Program-made: the position numbers and the translations under genes | NCBI GenBank assembly: GCA_963704995.1 | Contig: CAVPIM010000012.1 | Coordinates: 104,197-168,196 of the forward strand | From: RYN-230 sp963704995 | GTDB taxonomy: Bacteria; Actinomycetota; Actinomycetes; Streptosporangiales; Streptosporangiaceae | Direction: 5' to 3' | DNA: 64,000 bases | Shown: one piece after another, positions 53,610 through 62,038 of the stretch | How positions within the stretch are numbered: position 1 is the first letter of the stretch | How the letters are laid out: every line of letters begins with the position of its first letter | The notes under the pieces: generated by a model | Told to the model about the DNA's origin: nothing | Databases searched by the model: none | Seen by the model: only the letters and a program-made list of their open reading frames with translations

Positions 53610-54476
53610 TCAGCGGCCGATCGCGTCCAGCTCCGCGGCCGCATCGGCCGGCAGCCGGAGGGCGGCGCTGGCGACGTTCTCGCGCAGGTGCTGCACCGAC
53701 GAGGTGCCGGGGATCAGCAGGATGTTCGGTGACCGCTGCAGCAGCCAGGCGAGCGCGACGGCCATCGGGGTCGCGCCGAGCCGCTCCGCGACGTCCTGCA
53801 GGGCGACCGACTGCAGCGGTGAGAAGCCGCCGAGGGGGAAGTACGGCACGTAGGCGATGCCCTGCCGCGCGGTGAGGTCCACCAGGGTGTCGTCGCCGCG
53901 GCGGGCGATGTTGTAGAGGTTCTGCACGCAGGCGACCGGCGCGATCGACTGCGCCTCGGCGAGCTGCCCGGCGGTGACGGTGCTGAGGCCGAGGTGGCGG
54001 ATCAGCCCCTGCTGCCGCAGCCCGGCGAGCGCCCCGAACTGCTCCGCGATCGAGCCCGGCTCGGGCTCGTCCTGGCCGCCGACGCGCAGGTTCACCACGT
54101 CGAGCGTGTCGAGCCCGAGGTGCCGCAGGTTGTCGTGGACCGCAGCGGTCAGCTCCACGGGCGTGCGGGCGTGCAGCCAGCCGCCCTGCTCGTCACGGCG
54201 GGCCCCGACCTTCGTGACGATGTGCAGGTCGTCCGGGTACGGCGCGAGCGCCTCGCGGATGATCTCGTTCGTGACGTACGGCCCGTAGAAGTCGGACGTG
54301 TCGATGTGATTGAGGCCGAGGTCCACGGCCGTGCGCAGCACGGCGATCGCGGCGTCGCGGTCCTTCGGCGGCCCGAAGACCCCCGGCCCGGCCAGCTGCA
54401 TGGCGCCGTAGCCGACGCGGGTGAGCTCAAGATCGGCGACGCGGTAGGTGCCGCCGGGGAGATCGTGCGAAGTCAT
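53610..54476 (-). CDS. Aldo/keto reductase
   Basis: 288-residue TIM-barrel oxidoreductase using NADPH. RVGYGAMQLAGPGVFGPPKDRD, DLGLNHIDTSDFYGPYVTNE with catalytic Asp and Tyr, HIVTKVGARRDEQGGW with catalytic Lys, RQQGLIRHLGLSTV and LLIPGTSSVQHLRENV (cofactor site) are all present. ATG 54476 is divergent from the XRE-type gene at 54614, which may regulate it. The carbonyl substrate is unknown. Confidence 0.92.
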   Translation of the reverse strand: MTSHDLPGGTYRVADLELTRVGYGAMQLAGPGVFGPPKDRDAAIAVLRTAVDLGLNHIDTSDFYGPYVTNEIIREALAPYPDDLHIVTKVGARRDEQGGWLHARTPVELTAAVHDNLRHLGLDTLDVVNLRVGGQDEPEPGSIAEQFGALAGLRQQGLIRHLGLSTVTAGQLAEAQSIAPVACVQNLYNIARRGDDTLVDLTARQGIAYVPYFPLGGFSPLQSVALQDVAERLGATPMAVALAWLLQRSPNILLIPGTSSVQHLRENVASAALRLPADAAAELDAIGR

Positions 54477-54613
54477 GGTTCCTTCCTGTTCCGCGGGCGC
54501 ATGCCGGGAACCTCATCCAGGATGCTCCCGTCACGGCGGGGCAGCGAGGGCCCTGCCTATCCTGGGACCGCCACGGCCAGGATCACCGGCCGCCCCGCCG
54601 GTACAGTGGGCTC

Positions 54614-55057
54614 GTGGCCAGGTCAAACGTGCTAGGCGAGTACCTGCGCGCGCGCCGCGAGCTGGTGGACCCCGCGGATGCGGGACTGCGCGTCACGGGC
54701 GTCCGGCGGACGCCGGGCCTGCGCCGTGAGGAGGTCGCGACCCTGGCCGGCATCAGCGCCGACTACTACCTGCGGCTCGAGCAGGGACGCGACCGCAACC
54801 CGTCGGCGCAGGTGCTCGAGGCGCTGGCCCGCGTGTTCGGGCTCGACGCGACCGCGACGCAGTACCTGCTGGGCCTGTCCACGGCCCGGCCCGCGCCGCG
54901 GCGGCGGCCACGCCGTGAGGTCGTGCCGGCGGGCATCCGGCAGCTGCTCGACGCGCTCGCGCTGCTCGGGTCGCTGGCCGCGACCGACGAGGCGGCGGCC
55001 GCCGGGGAGGCAGTTCGGGGGGAGACGGTGCCCGGGCAGACGGCTCCCCGGCCGTGA
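54614..55057 (+). CDS. XRE-family HTH regulator, short form lacking the usual ligand domain
   Basis: 147 residues. The DNA-binding part LGEYLRARRELVDPADAGL, VTGVRRTPGLRREEVATLAGISADYYLRLEQGRDRNPS, LEALARVFGLDATATQYLLGL matches the MmyB-type regulators abundant in actinobacteria. These normally continue with a ligand-binding domain to about 280 residues after PAGIRQLLDAL; here the protein ends soon after with an Ala/Glu-rich tail. GTG 54614 fits the family start. Truncation or a genuine short variant are both possible. Divergent from the aldo/keto reductase gene. Confidence 0.85.
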   Translation: MARSNVLGEYLRARRELVDPADAGLRVTGVRRTPGLRREEVATLAGISADYYLRLEQGRDRNPSAQVLEALARVFGLDATATQYLLGLSTARPAPRRRPRREVVPAGIRQLLDALALLGSLAATDEAAAAGEAVRGETVPGQTAPRP

Positions 55058-55075
55058 CCGGGGCACCGGCCGGGG

Positions 55076-55831
55076 TTACTCCAGGTGCGCGGTGTCGTTG
55101 TAGCCGCGGAGGATCCAGCGCTGCGGGGTGATGACCAGCCGGGAGATCGACGCGTTGTCCGCGCCCAGGAACGCGAACGGCCGCGACCTGGTGGCCATGG
55201 CGAGCAGTGCGGCGATGACGCCGCCGTGCACGACGACCGCGACCAGCTGGTCCGGGTGGGCCCCGGCGATCCGCTGCAGGGCCCCGCTGGTCCTCGCCGT
55301 GAACACGTCGGCGGGCTCGGCGCCGGGAATCACGTCCCACCGCTCCTGCGCCCACATCCGCTCGGCGACCGGGTGGTTGTCCGCGACCATCTTGCGGAAC
55401 CGGCCTGCCTCCCACTCGCCCAGGTGGACCTCGCGCAGGTCCGGTTCCACGCGCGGGGTCAGGCCGAGCCGCGCCGCCAGCGGCGCCGCCGTCTGCGCCG
55501 TGCGGCGCAGCGAGGTGACGTAGATCGCGTCGATGGGGTCCTTGGCCAGCCGGCCCGCCAGCCGCTCCGCCTGCTCCCGCCCGGTGTCCGACAGTTCCGG
55601 GTCGGCATGCCCGTCCACCAGCGGGAACGGCCTGTCCATGTAGGCGGCTTCGGACTCGCCGTGCCGGATGACCAGGATTTCGGTCGCCCCCGGCGGCGGC
55701 CGGAAGCGGGTCTGCCGGTAGGCAGTCGCACCCGGATGCGGCTCCGGCTGCTGCGTCCCGGCTCCGGCCGCCGCACCATACGGCGACGGGCTGGGCTGGG
55801 CCGGGCTGGCGGGGGGCTGTCGCTCGGGCAT
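55076..55831 (-). CDS. Histidine phosphatase-family protein
   Basis: 251 residues. After a Pro/Ala-rich N-terminal stretch of about 45 residues comes EILVIRHGESEAAYMDRPFP with the RHG phosphohistidine motif, DPELSDTGREQAERLAGRL, AIYVTSLRRTAQTAAPLA, VHLGEWEAGRF and VAVVVHGGVIAALLAM with the second catalytic His. The substrate may be a phospho-sugar or other phosphomonoester. ATG 55831 is preferred; a GTG two codons upstream is possible. It converges with the XRE gene. Confidence 0.88.
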   Translation of the reverse strand: MPERQPPASPAQPSPSPYGAAAGAGTQQPEPHPGATAYRQTRFRPPPGATEILVIRHGESEAAYMDRPFPLVDGHADPELSDTGREQAERLAGRLAKDPIDAIYVTSLRRTAQTAAPLAARLGLTPRVEPDLREVHLGEWEAGRFRKMVADNHPVAERMWAQERWDVIPGAEPADVFTARTSGALQRIAGAHPDQLVAVVVHGGVIAALLAMATRSRPFAFLGADNASISRLVITPQRWILRGYNDTAHLE

Positions 55832-55947
55832 GACCACGTCCGCAGGGTAGCCCGCCGGGCTGCTCTCTTCGCGACCCGCCCCGCTGAGATCCCGCTATTG
55901 TGCGATGCGGCCGCTGCGGCGCCGGGCCCGCGGCCGGGGGAGGGCAG

Positions 55948-57651
55948 ATGGCTCCTGCAGAGTACGACTTCATCATCGTCGGCGGAGGGTCGGCGGGCAG
56001 CGCCCTCGCCAGCCGGCTGTCCGCCGATCCCGGCACCCGCGTGCTGGTCCTGGAGGCCGGCCGGCCGGACTACCCGTGGGACGTGTACATCCACATGCCG
56101 GCCGCGCTGACCTTCCCGATCGGCAACCGGTTCTACGACTGGGGTTATGAGTCCGAGCCCGAGCCGGACCTGAACGGCCGCCGCGTCTACCACGCCCGGG
56201 GCAAGGTGCTCGGCGGGTCCAGCAGCATCAACGGGATGATCTTCCAGCGCGGCAACCCGCTGGACTACGAGCGCTGGGCCGCCGACCCGGGCATGGCCGA
56301 CTGGGACTACGCGCACTGCCTGCCGTACTTCAAGAAGATGGAGACCTGCCTGGCCGGGGCGGATGAGTACCGGGGCGGCAGCGGCCCGCTCGTGCTGGAA
56401 CGCGGGCCGGCCACCAGCCCGCTGTTCCAGGCGTTCTTCGCCGCCGTGCAGCAGGCCGGGTACCCGCTGACCGACGACGTGAACGGCTACCGGCAGGAGG
56501 GCTTCGCGGCCTTCGACCGGAACATCCACCACGGCCGCCGGCTCAGCGCGGCCCGGGCCTACCTGCACCCGGCGATGAGCCGGCCCAACCTGCAGGTCAC
56601 CACCCGCGCCTACGCGACCAGGATCCTGTTCGAAGGCGAGCGGGCGGTGGGCGTCGAGTACCAGCAGGGCGGGCCCGGACGCGGCGGGCCCGGCCGTGGC
56701 GGGAGCCCGGCCCGGCTGGTCCGGGGCGCCGAGATCATCCTGTGCGGCGGCGCGATCAACACCCCCCAGCTGCTCCAGCTGTCCGGCGTCGGCCCGGCCG
56801 GGCTGCTGCGCGGGCTGGGCATCCACGTGGTCGCCGACCTGCCCGGGGTGGGCGAGAACCTGCAGGACCACCTCGAGGTGTACGTCCAGTACGGATCCAG
56901 GCAGCCGGTGTCGGTGGCGCCCGCCCTCAAGCTGCGCAACCGGCCCATGGTCGGCGCGAAGTGGCTATTCCTGCACAGCGGCCCGGGGGCCACCAACCAC
57001 TTCGAGGGCGGCGGGTTCATCCGCAGCAACGACGAGGTCGCCTACCCGAACCTCATGTACCACTTCCTGCCCATCGCGATCCGCTACGACGGCTCGTCCC
57101 CGGCGGGCGGGCACGGGTACCAGGTGCACGTGGGGCCGATGTACTCCGACTCCCGCGGCTCGGTCCGGATCGTGTCCCGTGACCCGGCGGTCCATCCCGC
57201 GCTGCGGTTCAACTACCTGTCCACCCTGACCGACCGCCGGGAGTGGGCCGAGGCGATCCGGGTCACCCGGGACATCCTGAACCAGCCGGCGTTCGATGAG
57301 TACAACGCGGGCGAGCTGTCCCCCGGGACGGAGGTCGCCACCGAGGAGCAGATCCTCGACTGGGTCCGCCGCGACGCCGAGACCGCGCTGCACCCGTCGT
57401 GCACGGCCAAGATGGGCACCGGCGCCGACGCGGTCACCGACCCGGCGTCCATGCGGGTGCACGGGCTGGACGGGCTGCGGGTCGTGGACGCCTCGGTGAT
57501 GCCGTACATCACCAACGGCAACATCTACGCTCCGGTCATGATGACCGCCGAGAAGGCCGCCGACCTGATCCTGGGCAACACGCCGCTGCCCCCGGAGCCG
57601 GTGCCTTTCTACCGTCACCAGCCCCAGCCGCCCGCGACTGACCCCGGATGA
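55948..57651 (+). CDS. GMC-family oxidoreductase (choline dehydrogenase-like)
   Basis: 567-residue FAD enzyme. FIIVGGGSAGSALASRLS is the dinucleotide-binding motif, then VLVLEAG, GKVLGGSSSINGMIFQRGN (GMC signature 1), GGAINTPQLLQLSGVGP (signature 2), LHPSCTAKMG with the catalytic His, and NGNIYAPVMMTAEKAADLI. The order and length match BetA-like alcohol dehydrogenases; choline as substrate is possible but not demonstrated. A 15-bp repeat near 56671-56700 encodes a GGPGRG insert. ATG 55948 follows GGGGGAGGG. The next gene starts inside its stop codon (ATGA). Confidence 0.9.
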   Translation: MAPAEYDFIIVGGGSAGSALASRLSADPGTRVLVLEAGRPDYPWDVYIHMPAALTFPIGNRFYDWGYESEPEPDLNGRRVYHARGKVLGGSSSINGMIFQRGNPLDYERWAADPGMADWDYAHCLPYFKKMETCLAGADEYRGGSGPLVLERGPATSPLFQAFFAAVQQAGYPLTDDVNGYRQEGFAAFDRNIHHGRRLSAARAYLHPAMSRPNLQVTTRAYATRILFEGERAVGVEYQQGGPGRGGPGRGGSPARLVRGAEIILCGGAINTPQLLQLSGVGPAGLLRGLGIHVVADLPGVGENLQDHLEVYVQYGSRQPVSVAPALKLRNRPMVGAKWLFLHSGPGATNHFEGGGFIRSNDEVAYPNLMYHFLPIAIRYDGSSPAGGHGYQVHVGPMYSDSRGSVRIVSRDPAVHPALRFNYLSTLTDRREWAEAIRVTRDILNQPAFDEYNAGELSPGTEVATEEQILDWVRRDAETALHPSCTAKMGTGADAVTDPASMRVHGLDGLRVVDASVMPYITNGNIYAPVMMTAEKAADLILGNTPLPPEPVPFYRHQPQPPATDPG

Positions 57652-59106
57652 CGGACCCGAGAGATCCCCGGGGGCTGGCCGCGGATGCGCCGTTGCTGGA
57701 CGGGTGGCTGCGGTTCACCGCGCAGGCGGCGGCCGGCGAGCTGACCCCGATGAGCGTGCCCGGGCACAAGCAGCGCCACGACCTCACCGGCGACGTGACC
57801 GCGGGGGACGCGCCGTTGTACGGCGGGGTGGACACGATCAAGCACGCCGACGAGCTGCTGGCGGACGCGCAGCGGCGGGCCGCGGGGCTGTGGGGCGCGG
57901 ACTGGTGCCGGTTCTCGGTGGCCGGCTCGACGCACGGCAACCAGGCGCTCGCCCTGGCCGCCGGCGAGCCCGGCCGGCCGATCGTGGTCACCCGGGCGCT
58001 GCACCGCTCGCTGCTGCTCGGCCTCGTGCTGGCCGGCCTGGACCCGGTGTGGGTGCTGCCCGAGGTGGACCCGGCGACCGGGCTGCCCGGCCCGGTGCCG
58101 GTCAGCGCGGTCCGCGACGCGCTGGCCCGCCATCCGGACGCGTGCGCGGTGTTCCTCGGCGACCCGTCCTACGTGGGCACCACCGGCGACCTGGCCGGGC
58201 ACGCCGCGGCCGCGCACGGCGCCGGGGCGCCGCTGCTGGTCAACGCGGCCTGGGCCGCGCACCTCGGTTTCCACCCGGGGCTGCCACCGCACGCCCTGGC
58301 GGCCGGCGCGGACGCCATGGTGACCAGCGCGCACAAGGTCCTGCCCGCCTACACCCAGGGCGCGCTGGTCCTGGCCCGCACGGCCGGCCTGGACCCTGCC
58401 CGGCCTGGACCCTGCCCGCCTGGATCGGGCGTTCGAGGCGACGCACACGACCAGCCCGGCGGGCGCGATCATGGCCAGCATCGACGCGGCCCGGGCGCTG
58501 CTGGCCCGGGACGGCGAGGAGCTGTGCGGCCGGCTGCTGCGCGTGGTCGCGGCCGCGAAGGACCGGCTCCGCCAGGTACCCGGCCTGGACGTGCTGGACG
58601 GCCCGGGGGTCGAGCCCGCCAAGCTCGTCGTGCTGCTGGCCGGGACCGGGGCGCACGGCATCGCGGTGGAGAACGACCTCATCGCGGCGGGCATGCCGGT
58701 GGAGATGGCCGACCGGGACACGATCATCCCCATCGTCACGCTGGCCGACGACGAGGCCGCCGTGGCCCGCTTCACCGCCACCCTCGCGGGCATCATCGAG
58801 GCGCACCGCGGGCCGCCCCGGCGGCCGGTGCCGGCCGCGTCGTGGACCGTCATTCCCGAGATGGCCATGCCGCCGCGGCAGGCCTTTTTTTGCCGCAACG
58901 AAACCCGCTCCGCCGCGCAGGCCGTGGGCCGGGTGAGCGGCGAGCTGGTGGCGCCCTACCCACCCGGCGTGCCGGTGCTGGCCCCGGGTGAGGTGATCAC
59001 CGCGGCGGCCCTCGACGCGCTGCGCGCGGCGCAGGCCGACGGCGGCCGGATCGCCTACGCCGCCGATCCCAGCCTGGCCACGTTCCAGGTCATCGCCCGG
59101 CCGTAG
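57648..59106 (+). pseudogene. Orn/Lys/Arg decarboxylase-family PLP enzyme, broken by a 16-bp tandem duplication
   Basis: Class III-type PLP decarboxylase expected to make a polyamine or cadaverine. Frame 1: MSVPGHKQRHDLTGDVTAGD, GADWCRFSVAGSTHGNQAL, VFLGDPSYVGTTGDLAGHA, MVTSAHKVLPAYTQGALVL with the PLP Lys, up to ARTAGLDPA. There an extra exact copy of a 16-bp unit shifts the frame. Removing one copy (58402-58417) gives GLDPARLDRAFEATHTTSPA and the C-terminal frame, through MASIDAARALLARDGEEL to GRIAYAADPSLATFQVIARP at 59106. Overlap with the GMC gene (ATGA) suggests a joint transcript. In the given sequence the protein would be non-functional. Confidence 0.85.
58386..58417. repeat. Exact 16-bp tandem duplication disrupting the decarboxylase
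   Basis: GGCCTGGACCCTGCCC occurs at 58386-58401 and 58402-58417. Sixteen is not a multiple of three, and deleting one copy restores a continuous decarboxylase frame with sensible residues on both sides. Confidence 0.95.
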
Positions 59107-59176
59107 CACCCCGGCTACCGGAAACAACCTTTACTGGCCCATTGTGGGTGGCGCCGCCGCGGCCTAGCCTGGGCCG

Positions 59177-61317
59177 ATGGATCTTGGGTACAGGCAGGCA
59201 GGCGGCAGAGGGTACCGGCGCGCGGCCCGGGCCGGCGCGTGCGCCGCGGCGTTCAGCCTGGCGGCGGCGCTCCTGTCGGCCGCTTCGGGCGGCGCGGCCG
59301 ACGCCTCGGCAGGCTCCGCCGGCCCGGGCGGCGGGACGCCTCCCGGATCCCAGGTCGCGAAGATCTGCGCCGAGCCGTCCTCCGGGGCGGTGCTGGCCAC
59401 CGGATCGCACGCCGCCCCGGCCGGGGCGCCGGCCGCGGCGATCCGGGTCAACCAGGTCGGCTACCCGTCAGGTGCGGCCAAGCTGGCCGAGATCATGACC
59501 CGGGCCAGGCCGCCGGGGGACCTCCCCGGAGGTGGACTGCACTGGGTCGTGGTCCGGGCCGGGTCCTGCACGGTGGCGGCCTCCGGGGTGGCCCGCCAGA
59601 ACCTCGGCGCCTGGAGCAAGCGCTACGGCTGGGTGTGGGCCGCCCGGTTCACCGGGGTCCGGGGGCCGGGCCGCTACCGGCTCGGCATCCTGGGCGACGC
59701 GTCGGCCGCCTCACCCTGGTTCAGCATCGGCCCGGCCGCACAGCTCTACGCGCGGCCACTGGCCAACGCGCTGTCCTTCTACGAGAACGAGCGGGACGGC
59801 CCGGACTTCATTCACACCGCGCTGCGCACCGCGCCCGCTCACCTGGCCGACGCCCGCGCGATGACCTACCGGACCCCGCCGGTGGACAGCAACGGCAACT
59901 TCCAGGGCAGCCTGGCCCGGTACGCGACCGGGACGGCGATCAACGCGACCGGCGGCTGGTTCGACGCCGGGGACTACCTGCATTTCGTCGAGACGACCAG
60001 CTACACCGAGGCCGTCCTGCTGCAGGGCGTCGCGTCGTTCCCGCGGCAGATGGGATCGCGTTCCGGTACCGACTTCACCGGTGCTGATTTCACGGGCGAG
60101 GTCAAGTTCGGCCTGGACTTCCTGCGGCGGATGTGGCACGAGCGCTCCCGGACGCTGTACTACCAGGTGGGCACGGGCGAGGCGAACAGCTACTACGTCG
60201 CGGACCACGACATCTGGCGGCTGCCGCAGGCCGACGATCACTACCAGGGGACCAACCCGCACTACGTCTACATCCGGCACCCGCCGGTCTTCCGGCCGCC
60301 GGCCCGGCGCCAGGCTAAGCCCGAACCTGGCCGGCGCTGGCCGCCGACTTCGCGCTGTGCTATCAGGTGCTGCGCCACGCCGACCCGGGCTACGCCGGCG
60401 GCTGCCTGCGTTCCGCCGAGACCGTCTACTCGCTGGCCGACCCGCACTGGAAGGGTCACCTGCTGACGGCCATCCCGTGGGACTTCTACCCGGAGACCAC
60501 CTGGCGGGACGACATGATGCTCGGCGCGACCGAACTGGCCCGCGCCCTCCAGGATGCAGGCCACCCGGCGGCATTGCCGGCCGGCCTGCCGGTCCGCTCG
60601 GCCGGAACCTACCTGCGGGACGCGGCCGGCTGGGCCAGCGCCTGGATCCACAGCCAGCAGGCCCTGGGCGACACGCTCAACCTGTACGACGTGAGCGCGC
60701 TGGCCGACTACGAGCTGGTCCTGGCCATCCGCGGGCAGCACGCGACGGGCCTGGCCGTGACCACGGCCCAGCTCATGGCCGATCTGCGCGGGCAGATCGG
60801 GAAGGGGATCGCCGCGGCCGCCCGTGACCCGTTCGGCTTCGGGTTCGCCTGGGACCAGTGGGACACCACCACGCACGGCGCCGGGCTGACCGTGATGGCG
60901 GACGAGTACGACGCGCTGGCCGGCCGGCCCGTCTACGCGGCCTGGGGGCAGCGCTGGCTCGACGACATCCTGGGCAGCAACGCGTGGGGCGTCTCGCTCA
61001 TCGTCGGGGACGGCACCGTGTACCCGGACTGCATGCAGCATCAGGTCGCGAACCTGGCCGGGTCGCTGGACGGGCAGCCCCCGGTCCTGGCCGGGGCGGC
61101 CGTCGAGGGGCCGAACTCGTTCGCGGCCACCGGCACCGTGGCGAACATGCGGCCCTGCGCGGCGAACGCCCCGCAGGACGTCCCGTACGCGGCGTTCAAC
61201 GGGCAGAAGGCCGTGTTCGCCGACAACGTGCAGTCCTACTCGACGGTGGAGCCCGCCATCGACCTCACCGCCCTGACCCCGCTGGCCTTCGCCTGGCAGC
61301 AGAACGCGGCCCGCTGA
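59177..61317 (+). pseudogene. Secreted glycoside hydrolase family 9 (cellulase-like), two frame breaks
   Basis: About 710 codons. A signal-like N-terminus (RAGACAAAFSLAAALLSAASG), then an Ig-like CelD_N domain (AIRVNQVGYPSGAAKLAEIM ... YRLGILG), then a GH9 (alpha/alpha)6 domain: GGWFDAGDYLHFVETTSYT with the catalytic Asp pair, FGLDFLRRMWHERS, later WDFYPETTWRDDMMLGATEL, ILGSNAWGVSLIVGDG and YSTVEPAIDLTALTPLAFAW with the probable acid Glu. Between about 60285 and 60345 the frame changes twice (PVFRPPA, then ARLSPNLAG, then LAADFALCYQVL). ATG 59177 is the start. An extracellular beta-glucanase is likely if intact. Confidence 0.82.
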
Positions 61318-61422
61318 GGATGTCACCCCGCACCACCGGGGTCCGCGGGCCGCGCAGCTTGCCGATCTGACGCGGCCACCGCCCGGCGTGCCCTAACTTG
61401 GGAGCCGGCGAATGGAGACCTG

Positions 61423-62004
61423 ATGGGGTGGCGGGGCACGGGGGAGGGCGGGTCCGTCCCGTCTGGCCAGCGGCGGATCGGCGTGCTGGTCGCGGTGGCG
61501 GCGCTGGTGTACGCGGCCGACGTGATCAGCAAGGTGATCGTCGTCGCGACACTCACCCAGAACAGGCCGGTCCGGGTGGTCGGCTCGCTGCTGCAGCTGG
61601 ACTACCTCCGTAATCCGGGGGCGGCCTTCTCGCTCGGCGCGGGCGGCTACACGGTCGTGTTCACGCTGATCGCGGCGGCGGTGATCGTGGCCATCCTGCG
61701 GATGGCCCGCACCCTGGCCAGTCCCCGCTGGGCGGTCGCGCTCGGCCTGCTGCTCGGCGGGGCGCTGGGTAACCTGACCGACCGGATCGCCCGCAGCCCG
61801 GGACCGCTGCGCGGCTGGGTAGTCGACTGGATCCAGCTGCCGCACTGGCCGGTGTTCAACCTGGCCGACTCGGCGATCTGCTGCGGGGGTGCGCTGATGG
61901 TCCTGCTCACGGTCATGGGCCTGCACCCGGACGGCCAGCGTGACCGCCCGCCGCGCGGTGGTGAATCCCGCGGTGCGGGGCCGGGGACGGAACCTGTCCG
62001 CTGA
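61423..62004 (+). CDS. lspA: Lipoprotein signal peptidase II
   Basis: 193 residues with four membrane helices. Removes signal peptides from prolipoproteins at the cytoplasmic membrane. LDYLRNPGAAFSLGAG, GGALGNLTDRIARSPGPLRG and VFNLADSAICCGG contain the two catalytic Asp (NLTDR, NLADS). The C-terminus is Arg/Gly-rich. ATG 61423 follows GGAGACC. Its stop lies in a 14-bp tandem repeat shared with the end of the convergent aldehyde dehydrogenase gene. Confidence 0.92.
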   Translation: MGWRGTGEGGSVPSGQRRIGVLVAVAALVYAADVISKVIVVATLTQNRPVRVVGSLLQLDYLRNPGAAFSLGAGGYTVVFTLIAAAVIVAILRMARTLASPRWAVALGLLLGGALGNLTDRIARSPGPLRGWVVDWIQLPHWPVFNLADSAICCGGALMVLLTVMGLHPDGQRDRPPRGGESRGAGPGTEPVR

Positions 62005-62038
62005 GCTCTATCCGCTGAGCTCTATCCGCTGAGCCGGG
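61997..62038. repeat. 14-bp tandem repeats holding the stop codons of two converging genes
   Basis: TCCGCTGAGCTCTA at 61997-62010 and 62011-62024 is perfect, then a partial third copy. The lspA stop (62002-62004) and the aldehyde dehydrogenase stop (62022-62024) both fall within it. Confidence 0.92.
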
